Shown: positions 9,182 to 20,870, numbered from the stretch's first letter. The stretch is 64,000 bases of DNA from UBA6623 sp965238125 (GCA_965238125.1 OZ250179.1:3038001-3102000); one strand, 5' to 3'. A program made the numbers and translations. Notes: generated by a model not told the origin, from the letters alone.

Positions 9182-10813
9182 TTTCGGTTCTGCTAACCAT
9201 CGGGTGGACTCGGGCCTTTATTTATGCGGGCTTGAAAGCACTCAAGGCGCTGAGGAGATCAACACCCAATGGGTGAAAAAGAAAACAAACCGTTTCAGCT
9301 CACCTTCAATGGATTTCTCAAGGTCGATTTCCAAGGATCGCGAGTCACCTCGGATGGCGGGCTGATTCTCATTCGCGAACTGGACGAACGACTCGGACTA
9401 GGCAAGCTGATAGACGAGCATCTGACGGATTCGCGGCAAGGCTCGAACAAGAAGTTCCCGTTCGTCGATCTGCTGCGACAGTCGGTCTACTCCCGCTTGG
9501 CGGGCTACGAGGATCTCAACGACGCCGTTCGTGTCTCCGCCGATCCAACCTTTCGGCTGATTGGCTCGAAGAAGAACTGGGATCGCGGCGCGGCGCTGAC
9601 CTCCCGGCTGCAGAGCTTCGAGACCGCCATGCTCGCCGGCGACGAGAATCTGATCGGGCTGATGGCGGTGAACCGCGAGTTGATCGCGCAAGCCGAGGCC
9701 GGTGATGACTCCGAGTGCGTCGTGCTGGACATGGACTCTACCGAGAGCCCCGTCCACGGCCGGCAGGAAGGCAGCGCCTACAACGGCCACTTCGAGTCGG
9801 TCTGCTACCACCCACTGTTGCTGTTCAACCAGCACGGCGATTGCTTGGCGGCAAAGTTGCGACCGGGCAACGTGTCCAGCGCCGAGGACTGGGACGAGCT
9901 GCTGCTGCCGGAAATCGAACGCCAACAGGCGGAGGGCAAACAGGTGACGTTCCGGGCCGATGCCGCCTTCGCCAAGCCGGATATTTACGAGACGTTGGAG
10001 GAGCGCGGCGTGGACTACGTGATTCGCATTCCGGCCAACAAGAGCCTGGAGCTGGAGATCGAAGATATCCTGTTTCGTCCGCCGGGCAGGCCGAGCGCAA
10101 AGCCCCTGGTGCGCTACAGGAGCTTTCGGTATCAGGCCGCGAGCTGGTCGAAGTCCCGGCGGGTTGTTGCGAAGGTCGAGCATCACCAAGGTGAGTTGTT
10201 TCCTCGCGTCGGTTTCATCGTCACGAGCATGGCCTTGCCGAGCCGCTCGCTGGTGCGGTTCTACAACAAGCGCGGCACGGCGGAGCAGTGGATCAAGGAA
10301 GGCAAACAAGCGACGCATTGGACAAGGCTGTCATGCCATCGGTTCCGGGCCAACGAAGTGCGACTGCAACTCAGCGTGCTGGCCTATAACCTGGGGAACC
10401 TATGGCGGAGGCTCGGGCTGCCGCAACGGATCAAGAGCTGGTCGCTGACGAGCTTGCAACAGCGGCTGATGAAGACGGGCGGTAGGCTGGTCAAGCATGC
10501 GCGGTACTATTGGCTGCTGTTGGCCGAAGGACATCTGAACCGGCGGCTGTTCGGCGACATGCTGCATAGGATCTGGGCGCTGCCTGTGCCGGGTGGGTAG
10601 CGTTGCCCGGGCGAGGATCAACAGTTTTTGGCTCAGGGAGCAGTGTCGGCCGGAGCGCCGTTCAGTCCGCTCAATCAACGTCTGTGAGCGGACGGACGAG
10701 CCCTGGCGCCTACCGGCGGAGGTGATGTGCAGGGTTCAGCGCGAAAAGACGTGGTATTCGGCGCAGCGGGGGTGTATCCTGTGACCGTGCCAGGGCCAAA
10801 ATGGAAATCCTGG
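9164..10813 (+). mobile_element. IS1380-family insertion sequence, copy 1
   Basis: A 1650-bp element with imperfect 18-bp terminal inverted repeats: left CCCGGATTTCCACTTTAG, right end reading inward CCAGGATTTCCATTTTGG (15 of 18 identical). The transposase lies at 9269-10600. The bases outside the ends (ATCAT left, CTCAA right) do not match, so there is no target duplication, unlike the other two copies. Left and right neighbours are truncated genes. Its left leader (9164-9268) differs in sequence from that of copies 2 and 3, so it is an older or hybrid copy. Confidence 0.9.
9269..10600 (+). CDS. IS1380-family DDE transposase, copy 1
   Basis: A 443-residue transposase identified by the IS1380 pattern: acidic residues in VVLDMDSTESPVHG, RADAAFAKPDIY and YNKRGTAEQWIKEGK, in the order expected for the D-D-E triad, with the CYHPLLLF and LRPGN motifs between. 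The reading frame is full length, so it could be active. It is the most diverged of the three copies here. About 210 non-coding bases lie between the stop and the right end. Confidence 0.95.
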   Translation: MGEKENKPFQLTFNGFLKVDFQGSRVTSDGGLILIRELDERLGLGKLIDEHLTDSRQGSNKKFPFVDLLRQSVYSRLAGYEDLNDAVRVSADPTFRLIGSKKNWDRGAALTSRLQSFETAMLAGDENLIGLMAVNRELIAQAEAGDDSECVVLDMDSTESPVHGRQEGSAYNGHFESVCYHPLLLFNQHGDCLAAKLRPGNVSSAEDWDELLLPEIERQQAEGKQVTFRADAAFAKPDIYETLEERGVDYVIRIPANKSLELEIEDILFRPPGRPSAKPLVRYRSFRYQAASWSKSRRVVAKVEHHQGELFPRVGFIVTSMALPSRSLVRFYNKRGTAEQWIKEGKQATHWTRLSCHRFRANEVRLQLSVLAYNLGNLWRRLGLPQRIKSWSLTSLQQRLMKTGGRLVKHARYYWLLLAEGHLNRRLFGDMLHRIWALPVPGG

Positions 10814-11594
10814 CTCAAAGACACTCGAACACACGATCCGCTTCACCCATCGAAACAACCACACACACGCTACGATGGACTACTTGAGACTAGCCCAACT
10901 GCTGTCAAGAACTTCTAGGCAACGTCGTAAATCTTCCCTTATCACCTTTAACTATGACATCGCGTTAGATTATGCGCTTCACCATGAGAACTGTACACCC
11001 GATTACCACTTGGAACTGGAAGACAACAGAAGGAGAGGCTGCGCGCTGCTGAAGCTTCACGGGTCGCTAAACTGGGCAAGTTGCTCAGCTTGCGGAAAGA
11101 TAATTGCTTGGCACTTGGACGATTACTTCCGAACCTACACCTTCAGTCCGTTCGACGACGACGAAGCTAACGTTATGATTCCGATCGCCTCCCAACTTGG
11201 GGACGGCAAGCTGTCCTGCTGTGGGCAGTCCGTGAAGTCCGCACCGGTCATAATCCCGCCCACTTGGAACAAAACACAGTACCACACGACGATCGCCCGG
11301 GTGTGGCAAAGAGCGGCACTTGAGTTGTCAGATGCCGAGAACATTTTCGTTGTCGGCTACTCGCTTCCTGGTGCCGATTCGTTCTTCCGGTACCTTTTAG
11401 CACTAGGATTAATAGGTGATGTTCGAATAAAGCGGTTTTGGGTCTTCGACGTTGATCAGAGCGGCGACGTTGAAAGGCGATTCAAGAAACTACTCGGGGG
11501 CGATTCAATACGACGATTCCAATACTTTCCGGGAGGCTTTCAGGATTCGGTTCCGATTCTCGAGCGAGAGGTGTTTCCCGAGGAAACAAAGTAG
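10814..11594 (+). pseudogene. 5'-truncated SIR2-like (defence-type) gene remnant
   Basis: The frame is open from the very edge of IS1380 copy 1, so the gene was cut by the element; the first internal ATG at 10875 gives 239 residues. From that ATG: FNYD at 25-28, LKLHGSLNW at 59-67, a zinc-type cysteine set (C70, C73, C115, C116) and the C-terminal GYSLPGAD at 161-168. These are typical of SIR2-like proteins (PF13289 type), often found in antiphage loci. The N-terminal NAD-binding GAG-type motif is absent, so the protein should be inactive as an NADase. Base composition is visibly less GC-rich than its neighbours, consistent with transfer. Confidence 0.8.
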
Positions 11595-11645
11595 ATCACA
11601 CGCCCTTTTTGCGGGAGTTTGGAGAGTCCGAGAAAGGAAGGATGC

Positions 11646-13123
11646 TTAGGGGTTTTCTGTGCGAAGAAGCGCTCGGCGCAGCTTCCCCGCCGCTTCGTCC
11701 CAGCCCTCGCCGGCAGGTTCGTAGGTCTTCGGCTCAAACGACCGGCGCACGACCTCTCGTAGCTCTTCGCGGCCGCTGATGCGGCCTAGGGCCATGGCTT
11801 GCAGCAACACGTTGCCGATGGCGGTGGCCTCTACCGGGCCTGCTACGACCAGCATGCCCACGGCGTCGGCGGTGTATTGGCAGAGTAGTTCGTTGCGGGA
11901 GCCGCCTCCGACGACGTGCAACAAAATGTCTCGGCGCGGCGGCCGGTGATGGCTTCCAGATCGTCGATGACTTGGCGGTAGGCGAGGGCGAGGCTTTCGA
12001 AAATGGTTCGGGCGAATTGGCCGACGGTTTCGGGTCGCGGTTGGCCGATCGCGGCGCAGTGGTCGGCGATGCGCTCGGGCATGCCTCCCGGTGCGACGAA
12101 GCCGGGGTCGTTGACGTTCATCAGCGAGCGGAAGGGGGGTTCGGCGCGGGCGGCGGCGAGTAGTTCGTCGTAGCTTGTCTCGATGCCGCGGCGGGACCAA
12201 TCGCGGCGGCACTCCTCGAGCAGCCACATCCCGCAGATGTTCTTGAGCAAACGCGTGGTTCCCCAAGCGCCGCCCTCGTTGGTGAAATTGCGTTCGAGCG
12301 TTGCGGGGGTGACGTAGGGTTGGCTGGTCTCGGCACCCATCAGCGACCAGGTCCCCGAGCTTAGGTAAGCCCACTCGCCTTTCCCGGCGGGCACGGCGGC
12401 GACGGCCGAGCCGGTGTCATGCGAAGCCGGCGTGGTGACGGCCATGGGCCCGACGCCGCACTCCTCGGCGACGTGGTCGACGAGGCGGCCCACCTCAGTC
12501 GCCGGGGGCACGACTTCGGGCAGGATGCCTGAGGGCAAGCCGAGCTTATCGAGCAGCCCGCGCGCCCAGTCCCCTTCGCGGGGGTTGTGGAATTGCGTGG
12601 TCGAGGCGTCGGAGAATTCGCAGACCTTGTTCCCGCTGAACCAGTAATGGAATAGGTCGGGCATCATCAGCAGCGTATCGGCCCGTTCGAGCGATGCCGA
12701 GTCTTTCATCGAATAGAGCTGGAAGAGCGTGTTCAACTCCATGAATTGCAACCCGGTTTGCTCGAAGATCTCCTCCCGCGAGACGATCTTCGTGACGGCA
12801 TCGAGCATCCCGTGCGTCCGGGAGTCGCGGTAGTGATGCGGGTTGCCGACAAGCTCGCCGTCGCGGTCGAGCAAGGCGTAGTCGACGCCCCAGGTATCGA
12901 CGCCGAGCGAGGCGGGCTTATGCTCGGCGGCCTTGCCGAGGCCGGTCTTCATTTCGTCGAACAAGCGCAGCACGTCCCAGTGCAGCGCGCCCAGCGTTCG
13001 AACGCCGGGATTGCGGAAGCGGTGCAGTTCGGTGAGCGAGAGACGGTTGTCTTCGAGGGTGCCGAGAATGGCGCGGCCACTCTCGGCGCCGAGGTCGATG
13101 GCGAGGTAGCTTTCAGCGGCCAA
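11646..13123 (-). pseudogene. rhaB: Rhamnulokinase, frameshifted near the C-terminus
   Basis: A FGGY-family kinase that phosphorylates L-rhamnulose. It starts at 13123 (MAAESYLAIDLGAESGRA) and reads through DTWGVDYALLDRDG, SHDTGSAVAAVP and LSSGTWSLMG. After AETF the frame changes to an unrelated tail. The proper continuation (LLHVVGGGSRNELLCQYTADAVG onward, stop at 11646) is in the next frame. Adding one base to the T-run read on this strand (A4 at 11923-11926 on the plus strand) restores an unbroken gene of about 492 residues, the family size. Either a real frameshift or a sequencing error in a homopolymer. No other rhamnose genes are near. Confidence 0.88.
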
Positions 13124-13201
13124 GAGTGATCTTCCTCATTGGTTCGTGAAAGCCAAATTGTCGCGCAGACGGGCGAGGGATTCAATAGTGCGGTGTAAAC
13201 C

Positions 13202-13226
13202 GGGTGTGCGACACAAATATGGGAGA
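13202..13226 (+). repeat. Solo terminal repeat of the R1 small element
   Basis: A 25-bp sequence beginning GGGTGTGCGACACAAATATG, matching the terminal inverted repeat of the small element described at 36013, 45410 and 22766. No partner repeat or target duplication was found nearby, so this looks like a remnant in the spacer between rhaB and clpB. Confidence 0.65.
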
Positions 13227-13331
13227 TCCGGAACCCCGCCCCCGGAAGTCCCAAACGCACGACGGTGGGACACCTTGACGCTCCTCTGCCTCAATTCTTC
13301 GGTCGGCGTCCGCGCTGCAAGACCGGCGGCT

Positions 13332-15974
<2,643 letters not shown>

Positions 15975-16201
15975 ATGTACCTCACTTGGACGGATCTTCT
16001 GAAAACCCCGGACGCCCCCGATGTGGCGCGCGCCTCCAGGTCGTGCCGTGTCGCCATTCTTGGCGACATGTCCTTTCCAACTCCGTCTCGATCGCGGCGG
16101 GCTTTTCGCTCGGCCGCGAGCCACTCCAGCTGCGAAGCGGCCATGGCGGGCCGCCGAACACCGGCCGGCCCGCCGCTTCACATCGCCCGCCGCTTACAGG
16201 C

Positions 16202-16642
16202 TCACTGGACGTCAATCCGACGCATCTTCTTCTGCTTCTCGGGCGCCTTGGGCAGCGTTACCCGCAGCACGCCCTTGTCATACTTCGCCGCGATCTTGGC
16301 GGCATCCACGCCTTCCGGCAGACCAAAGCTTCGCTGGAACGAACCATAAGCCCGCTCCAAGCGGTGGAAGTTCTCCTTCTTCGATTCCTTCTCGAACTTG
16401 CGCTCGGCCTTCAGCGTGAGCACATCGTCTTCGACCTTGACGTCGAGGTCCTTTTCGTCTACATCGGGCAAATCGGCCGTCAGGATAATCTCCTTATCGG
16501 TCTCCTCGATGTCGACGGCCGGCGACCAGGTCGTCACGGCCTCGGTCTCGGGCCACGACGGCGTGCCAAAGAAGCGATCGATCACGCGATCGAAATCACG
16601 CCAGAGCGCCAAGCCTCTAGGGTTGTATCGGATTAAACTCAT
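16202..16642 (-). CDS. Small heat-shock protein Hsp20/IbpA family
   Basis: A 146-residue alpha-crystallin-domain holdase that binds unfolding proteins and hands them to ClpB/DnaK. The domain covers residues about 42-140, with the conserved tail motif GVLRVTLPKAPE. The start is set by AAGGAGG 7 nt upstream of the ATG at 16642. A strong sigma70-like promoter precedes it (see 16678-16706). No CIRCE operator was found. Confidence 0.95.
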   Translation of the reverse strand: MSLIRYNPRGLALWRDFDRVIDRFFGTPSWPETEAVTTWSPAVDIEETDKEIILTADLPDVDEKDLDVKVEDDVLTLKAERKFEKESKKENFHRLERAYGSFQRSFGLPEGVDAAKIAAKYDKGVLRVTLPKAPEKQKKMRRIDVQ

Positions 16643-16677
16643 CTGTAGCCTCCTTGTCGAGCTGTCTTTCTGTAATC

Positions 16678-16706
16678 ATGGTACACCCGAACGCATGATC
16701 TGTCAA
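16678..16706 (-). promoter_or_regulatory. Predicted sigma70-type promoter of hsp20
   Basis: On the minus strand TTGACA (16706-16701) is followed after exactly 17 nt by TACCAT (16683-16678), about 35 nt before the hsp20 start. The DNA just upstream (16707-16860) is unusually AT-rich for this genome, which would help promoter opening. Confidence 0.55.
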
Positions 16707-16944
16707 ATAAAATATATATTATCTGATTGTATTACACTAAGATAAATTACATTGTTAATATTATATCTCGTTTCGGCCCACCTGCCAAGAGGTTGACTCC
16801 GGCCACGGTTCGATCTCTCTATAGCGTTATTTATCAACTATATAGAGGAAATTCTCCTTCGCTGTAGAGGCGAACCCAAGTCCTGACATTCAGCGTGTTG
16901 GCGAGGCTTCACCCCCGCCCCGGACCGGAGAAATATCGGCTTGG

Positions 16945-17071
16945 AGAGCCCGGTTCAGCGACGGTTCACCGGGCTCGGGACGAATTAGGCCGGTCCTTGC
17001 AGGGCCGGTAGATGGCCCGTCGCCACCAACCAGGCCGCTTCAGCGGCCTTCCCGTGGCTGGCTTTAGCCTT
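16945..17071 (-). repeat. Fragment of the R1 small element, internal hairpin modules
   Basis: Contains, in reverse orientation, the internal modules of the small element at 45410-45691: a CCCGG...CCGGG hairpin, CCGG...CCGG around TTGCAGG, GGCCGCTTCAGCGGCC and GGCTTTAGCC. No terminal repeats are visible, so it is a truncated copy. It abuts repeat R2 copy a. Confidence 0.6.
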
Positions 17072-17080
17072 TGCGGGACA

Positions 17081-17238
17081 GTCCGTTTCCATGAATCCTC
17101 GGTTTCATAATACCGCCGTGAAAATAGGTGCTGGGGGCTCCCAGCGCCCCTACAGGGCTCGCTTGGTTAGGGGTTCTACCCAGGGTTCCGCCTGTCGGCT
17201 CGACCCTGGGCTAAGGCTCCTGTCGCCGCTTCGCGGCT
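17081..17238 (+). repeat. Dispersed hairpin repeat R2, copy a
   Basis: About 158 bp beginning GTCCGTTTCCATGAATCC and ending in CCGCTTCGCGGC. Between them are ACCGCCGTGAAAAT, then CCCAGGGTTCCGCC facing GGCTCGACCCTGGGCT, which can fold into a hairpin. The same order occurs at 43611 and 56234. It fills much of the 624-bp space between hsp20 and the gene at 17267. Confidence 0.7.
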
Positions 17239-17266
17239 ACGGTGGTCGGCGGCTCGGCGCGCGCGG

Positions 17267-18139
17267 TTAGACGACGAATCGATATCCCGGGTCGACTGTT
17301 TGATGTTTGTAGAGGATTTGCGCAATGTCATAGGGATGCGTCGGTCGCCGGGTCAGCCAGTTGCGCAAGACCTGGAAAACATGAGCCAACCCGGCGGCGT
17401 CGTCGATATCGATGTCCGCTCGGGTTTCGTCTCCCTTCATGAAGAAGGACAGTTGCAGGTTGCCGTAGTCGTCCGGCGTCTTAAAGCTGCCCGCGTTCGA
17501 GAAGCCCTGGGGCGGGCGGTGCAAGCTTTCGTCGGCTTTGTCGAAAAGACGGTTCCGCACGCTGTTCTTGGTCTCTTCGCGGAGCGTCTTGGGAACCTTG
17601 GCGAAAAAGCGGTCGCCTCGGAGTTCGTAGATTTCCTCTATGTGCGGCAGCACGACCGTCTCGTCGGCGAGCGGCGTCACCGCGCATTTGGCGGCGATAT
17701 TCAGCAGACCGGCCTTGCGGATGTCGTCGAGCTTGTCGTAGAGCTGCTGCCCGGACAACCCCTCGAACCCGAGAACATTGTCGCTGCGCGCGAGCAGGTC
17801 TCTGAGCGTTCGGGACAGGCGCCCGTAGGCGGGGAAGGTCACATCCTCGACATTGTCTGGATCCACGGGCAGATGCAAGTGGAATTGCGCGGCCCCGGAC
17901 GCGGGAATATTCACAAAGCGGCTTACCGGCATATAGGAAGGCGGCGTCACCGTCAGCCGGTACCGCCCTCGCGGCGCCTGGCGCAGCCCGATGATGCGGA
18001 TAGGCCGAGCGGCATCCAGGCGTTTCGCCACTTTGTGCTCGGAAAGCTCCAAGTGGCGCAAGTTCGCGGTGACCAGCTCGCGAATACGGCCTCCGAAAAC
18101 GTCGGTCAGTTTAAGTTCCAGTTTCCCCTTGTCAGCCAT
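17267..18139 (-). CDS. Unrecognised protein encoded next to the FAD oxidase
   Basis: A 290-residue protein without signal peptide or membrane helix. The first 120 residues look beta-rich (ELKLTDVFGGRIRELV, PIRIIGLRQAPRGRYRLTVTPPSYMPVSRFV, FHLHLPVD), suggesting a carbohydrate-binding or Ig-like fold; the rest looks alpha/beta and contains YGNLQLSFFMKGDETRADIDIDDAAG. I do not recognise a family. It lies 81 bp downstream of the large FAD oxidase on the same strand, so co-transcription and shared function are likely. Confidence 0.65.
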   Translation of the reverse strand: MADKGKLELKLTDVFGGRIRELVTANLRHLELSEHKVAKRLDAARPIRIIGLRQAPRGRYRLTVTPPSYMPVSRFVNIPASGAAQFHLHLPVDPDNVEDVTFPAYGRLSRTLRDLLARSDNVLGFEGLSGQQLYDKLDDIRKAGLLNIAAKCAVTPLADETVVLPHIEEIYELRGDRFFAKVPKTLREETKNSVRNRLFDKADESLHRPPQGFSNAGSFKTPDDYGNLQLSFFMKGDETRADIDIDDAAGLAHVFQVLRNWLTRRPTHPYDIAQILYKHQTVDPGYRFVV

Positions 18140-18220
18140 GTGAACCCCCTATGTTCCGCGCGGCGAGGCGCTTCCGCCCCACTCGGCTCGGTCTCCATGG
18201 AGCGTCAACGAACCGAGTTG

Positions 18221-20407
18221 CTACTCGACGAACACGCGCTGCAGCAGTTTGTTCTCTTTGGGCAAGAAGCGCCCATCCGGGTCCATCCGCAGGCGCACTT
18301 TGGTGAAGTCGACCCACACATCGCCGTAGAGCCGCTGCATATCCGCGAACGTCGCGGTGGTCTTCTTTCCCAGGTGCGATCGAGCGTCGTAATTCGCGCG
18401 TAACAAGTCGTCGAAGCGGCTGAAGACCTGGCGAATGCGTTTTCGTGAATACTCGCCCATGGGAGCCGCGAGTTCAAGGTAGCAGGTCGGCCCGCCGGTG
18501 CCCGGTCCGATCATGGCTTCCGAGGCGTCGGGGGTAAAGCGCAGCTCGATAATCGTGCGCATCTCCTGTTCGAGCAGAAGCTTTTGCACTTCCCCGAGTG
18601 CCTTCAGGTAACGTGAGTATTGTGGCTTGCCGTTCTTGGGGAGCAACGGAATGCCGACCTCGATCTCGTCGTGTTGAAAGTAGAGCTTGCGGGCAAAGGC
18701 ATCCTTGGCGGCCAGCACCAACGGTTTGCGCCCATTCAGCTTCTTCAGTGTTTTGTCCGCGTCAGGATCGTCGGGATTGCCCGGGTCCGGCGCCGTCATC
18801 CGCCCCAGCCTCAGCAGCGAGTCGGGCAAGAATGCCGAACCAACGTGATCGAGAATCTCGCGGGAGTTTTTCAGCAGTCCAGCGTTGTCGGAGATCGGAT
18901 CCGTGCTTCGCTTCCAGCCGTTGAGCCGAACGGACGCCAAATCCTCGCCGCCCCCTCCGGCGTAATAGAAGCTGACATGGTCGTAGTCGAACAACGCATT
19001 CTGTTGCCTCTTCTTGAGCAACTCGGCGATGTTGTCCTCGGCCCACTTGCGAGGGACGAATTGCTGGGTCTTTCTAAAATTGAAGGCCTTATCCAGTTTC
19101 AGCACCACCTCGACGACGATGCCGCAAACCCCCAGCGCTCCGGCGATGGGGAGCCACGAAAGTTTAAGCTTCGCGCCCCCGGGGAGGCGCCAAATCCAGC
19201 GCCCCTCCTTGCCGCACCCCACGCTCTCGTCCTTGGAAAATAGGTGCTCCGCGCCGCTCGCGTCGAGTACTCGGAGTTCGAGCAATTGCTGCGACAGGAA
19301 ACCCGCGCTGTGCCCGGTCGAGTGGAGATCGGTGGCAATCAGCCCGCCGATACTCTGGGTGTCGGTTGAACCGGCGACCGGCAAGGCCATGCCCTTATCG
19401 CCCATCTTGGAAACGGCTTTCGTGAAATCGCGCAGGCGCATGCCCGCGGAGGCGCGCACCACGCGATTCGCTTGGCCGGCCTTGAGGTTGTATTTGGCGG
19501 CTTGCGCGGGGTCTACGATCTCGACTTGCTCGCCGCTATCGAGCTTGTATTTGTCAAGCGTCACTAGGCCGCCGATCCGTTTCTTCTTCTTGCCGCCCAT
19601 CGAGGAAGCGATATTGAAGGCGTGCCCGCCGGCGACCATTCGTAGGGGGTCTCTTTTCCCGATCTCCTCCTGCACCGCCGCGAAGTTCTTGGGCTTCTTG
19701 TAGGTCCGCGGGTAGACCGTAATATCACGATTCCAGTTGACCCATTTCTTGCTGAAACGGAACCACTTTGCTTCGTGCTCGACGGCGCCGAACGGGCTCG
19801 CGAGCAGATTCAACATGTTGCGCACGTGAGCCGCGCGCGTCGCGCGTCCGGGCTTGTCGACGTCGCTCAAGGTGAGATCCTTGACGAAAGTTCTCAGTTT
19901 GTCGGCCGCCCGGTTGACCGCTTCTACCAGGGCCGGGTTGTCGGTATCGTGCGTTGAATGGAATTCATCACTTGCTTTCAGGGCGTCGGCCAGATTCCGG
20001 GCCGCCTTCAGAAACGCCGTGCCCTCTTGATTACGAAAGTACGCGACCGGAACCGCGCTGATCACGTCGTCGAGGAAGTCGTCCTTGCGCGCTCTGTTTA
20101 ATTCCCGGTGGCGATCGGCGTATGTGCGGAGGCGGTTGATCTGCGCCGGACGGTGGAAATAGTCCGGATGATCGTTGATGAGCTTGCGGATGTAGGCGAT
20201 CTCGAACTTGTCCACGGCGCCGAGGTCCTCGGCCAGACGCATCAGCTCGTTGATGTCTACATCATGAAAACGGCCGCCGGGACGCTCGGCCCGTCGGTTC
20301 AGGAAGATCCTGACGTAGTCCTTCATGCTGCGCGCTACGAGCAGGTTGCCGGGGTCTTGGAAATACCCGGGAGGAAATGGGAAAGGTTTGACGTCTTGGG
20401 GCGGCAT
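18221..20407 (-). CDS. FAD-linked oxidase (VAO/PCMH fold, aldonolactone-oxidase-like) with long N-terminal extension
   Basis: A 728-residue protein. The first roughly 230 residues are a helical extension unknown to me. An FAD-binding PCMH domain follows: RMVAGGHAFNIASSMGG, TDTQSIGGLIATDLHSTGHS and GALGVCGIVVEVVLKLD. The C-terminus ends like the ALO domain of gulono-/arabinono-lactone oxidases (YGDVWVDFTKVRLRMDPDGRF). The His in LHSTGHS sits where these enzymes often attach FAD covalently, but the flanking motif is altered. GGGAG precedes the ATG at 20407 by 8 nt. No signal peptide. Likely oxidises a sugar lactone or polyol using oxygen or another acceptor; the substrate is unknown. Confidence 0.8.
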   Translation of the reverse strand: MPPQDVKPFPFPPGYFQDPGNLLVARSMKDYVRIFLNRRAERPGGRFHDVDINELMRLAEDLGAVDKFEIAYIRKLINDHPDYFHRPAQINRLRTYADRHRELNRARKDDFLDDVISAVPVAYFRNQEGTAFLKAARNLADALKASDEFHSTHDTDNPALVEAVNRAADKLRTFVKDLTLSDVDKPGRATRAAHVRNMLNLLASPFGAVEHEAKWFRFSKKWVNWNRDITVYPRTYKKPKNFAAVQEEIGKRDPLRMVAGGHAFNIASSMGGKKKKRIGGLVTLDKYKLDSGEQVEIVDPAQAAKYNLKAGQANRVVRASAGMRLRDFTKAVSKMGDKGMALPVAGSTDTQSIGGLIATDLHSTGHSAGFLSQQLLELRVLDASGAEHLFSKDESVGCGKEGRWIWRLPGGAKLKLSWLPIAGALGVCGIVVEVVLKLDKAFNFRKTQQFVPRKWAEDNIAELLKKRQQNALFDYDHVSFYYAGGGGEDLASVRLNGWKRSTDPISDNAGLLKNSREILDHVGSAFLPDSLLRLGRMTAPDPGNPDDPDADKTLKKLNGRKPLVLAAKDAFARKLYFQHDEIEVGIPLLPKNGKPQYSRYLKALGEVQKLLLEQEMRTIIELRFTPDASEAMIGPGTGGPTCYLELAAPMGEYSRKRIRQVFSRFDDLLRANYDARSHLGKKTTATFADMQRLYGDVWVDFTKVRLRMDPDGRFLPKENKLLQRVFVE

Positions 20408-20669
20408 GGAAAGCTCCCTTCTTGGTCAGGATACGACTAGTCCTTTACAACTATAGGCCTTCCTTTGTGAAAATAAGCGGCCGCCTTTACCCCGTCGCGC
20501 TCTTTTTTGCGACAAAGAGCCGAAAATCCCGCTCGCGAGCCGTGGCCGCAAGTGCGCCGCGGCGGACCCGGTTCGCCTGCCGCTTTCACGACACCGAGCC
20601 TCATTCTTATACGCGTGTTTCATCGAGAATCCGGGCCGGCGGGGTTTGAAGAATCGGCGGTTCCTGCTA

Positions 20670-20698
20670 TTGGTTTTTGCCGCGAGGGGCGGTATAAT
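20670..20698 (+). promoter_or_regulatory. Predicted sigma70-type promoter of glgP
   Basis: TTGGTT (20670-20675), 17 nt, then a consensus TATAAT (20693-20698). It lies about 170 nt before the glgP ATG, leaving a long leader in which I see no known riboswitch. The rest of the 20408-20870 spacer holds nothing else I recognise. Confidence 0.5.
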
Positions 20699-20870
20699 TC
20701 AGGTCTTTGCCGAGGGATCGTCTCTTCGGCAAGCTGTCTTCCGAGCGCCCCCGTCTCGTCGCTCCGTAATCACCGACTGAACCGCCTCGTCTCCCAGGTT
20801 CCGTTGCCGGGTGTTACGCAACGTGGGAACATGTGCGGTTGGACGGGTCCCATACTGAGTTGTAGGGAAC

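Noticed and set aside
10875..11594. SIR2-like gene as an intact short protein
   Set aside because: The frame is open and protein-like right up to the IS border, and the NAD-binding start of the family is missing.
15975..16181. N-terminal extension of ClpB
   Set aside because: The added residues are low-complexity, and the family start MIRFDKFTQKA has its own ribosome site.
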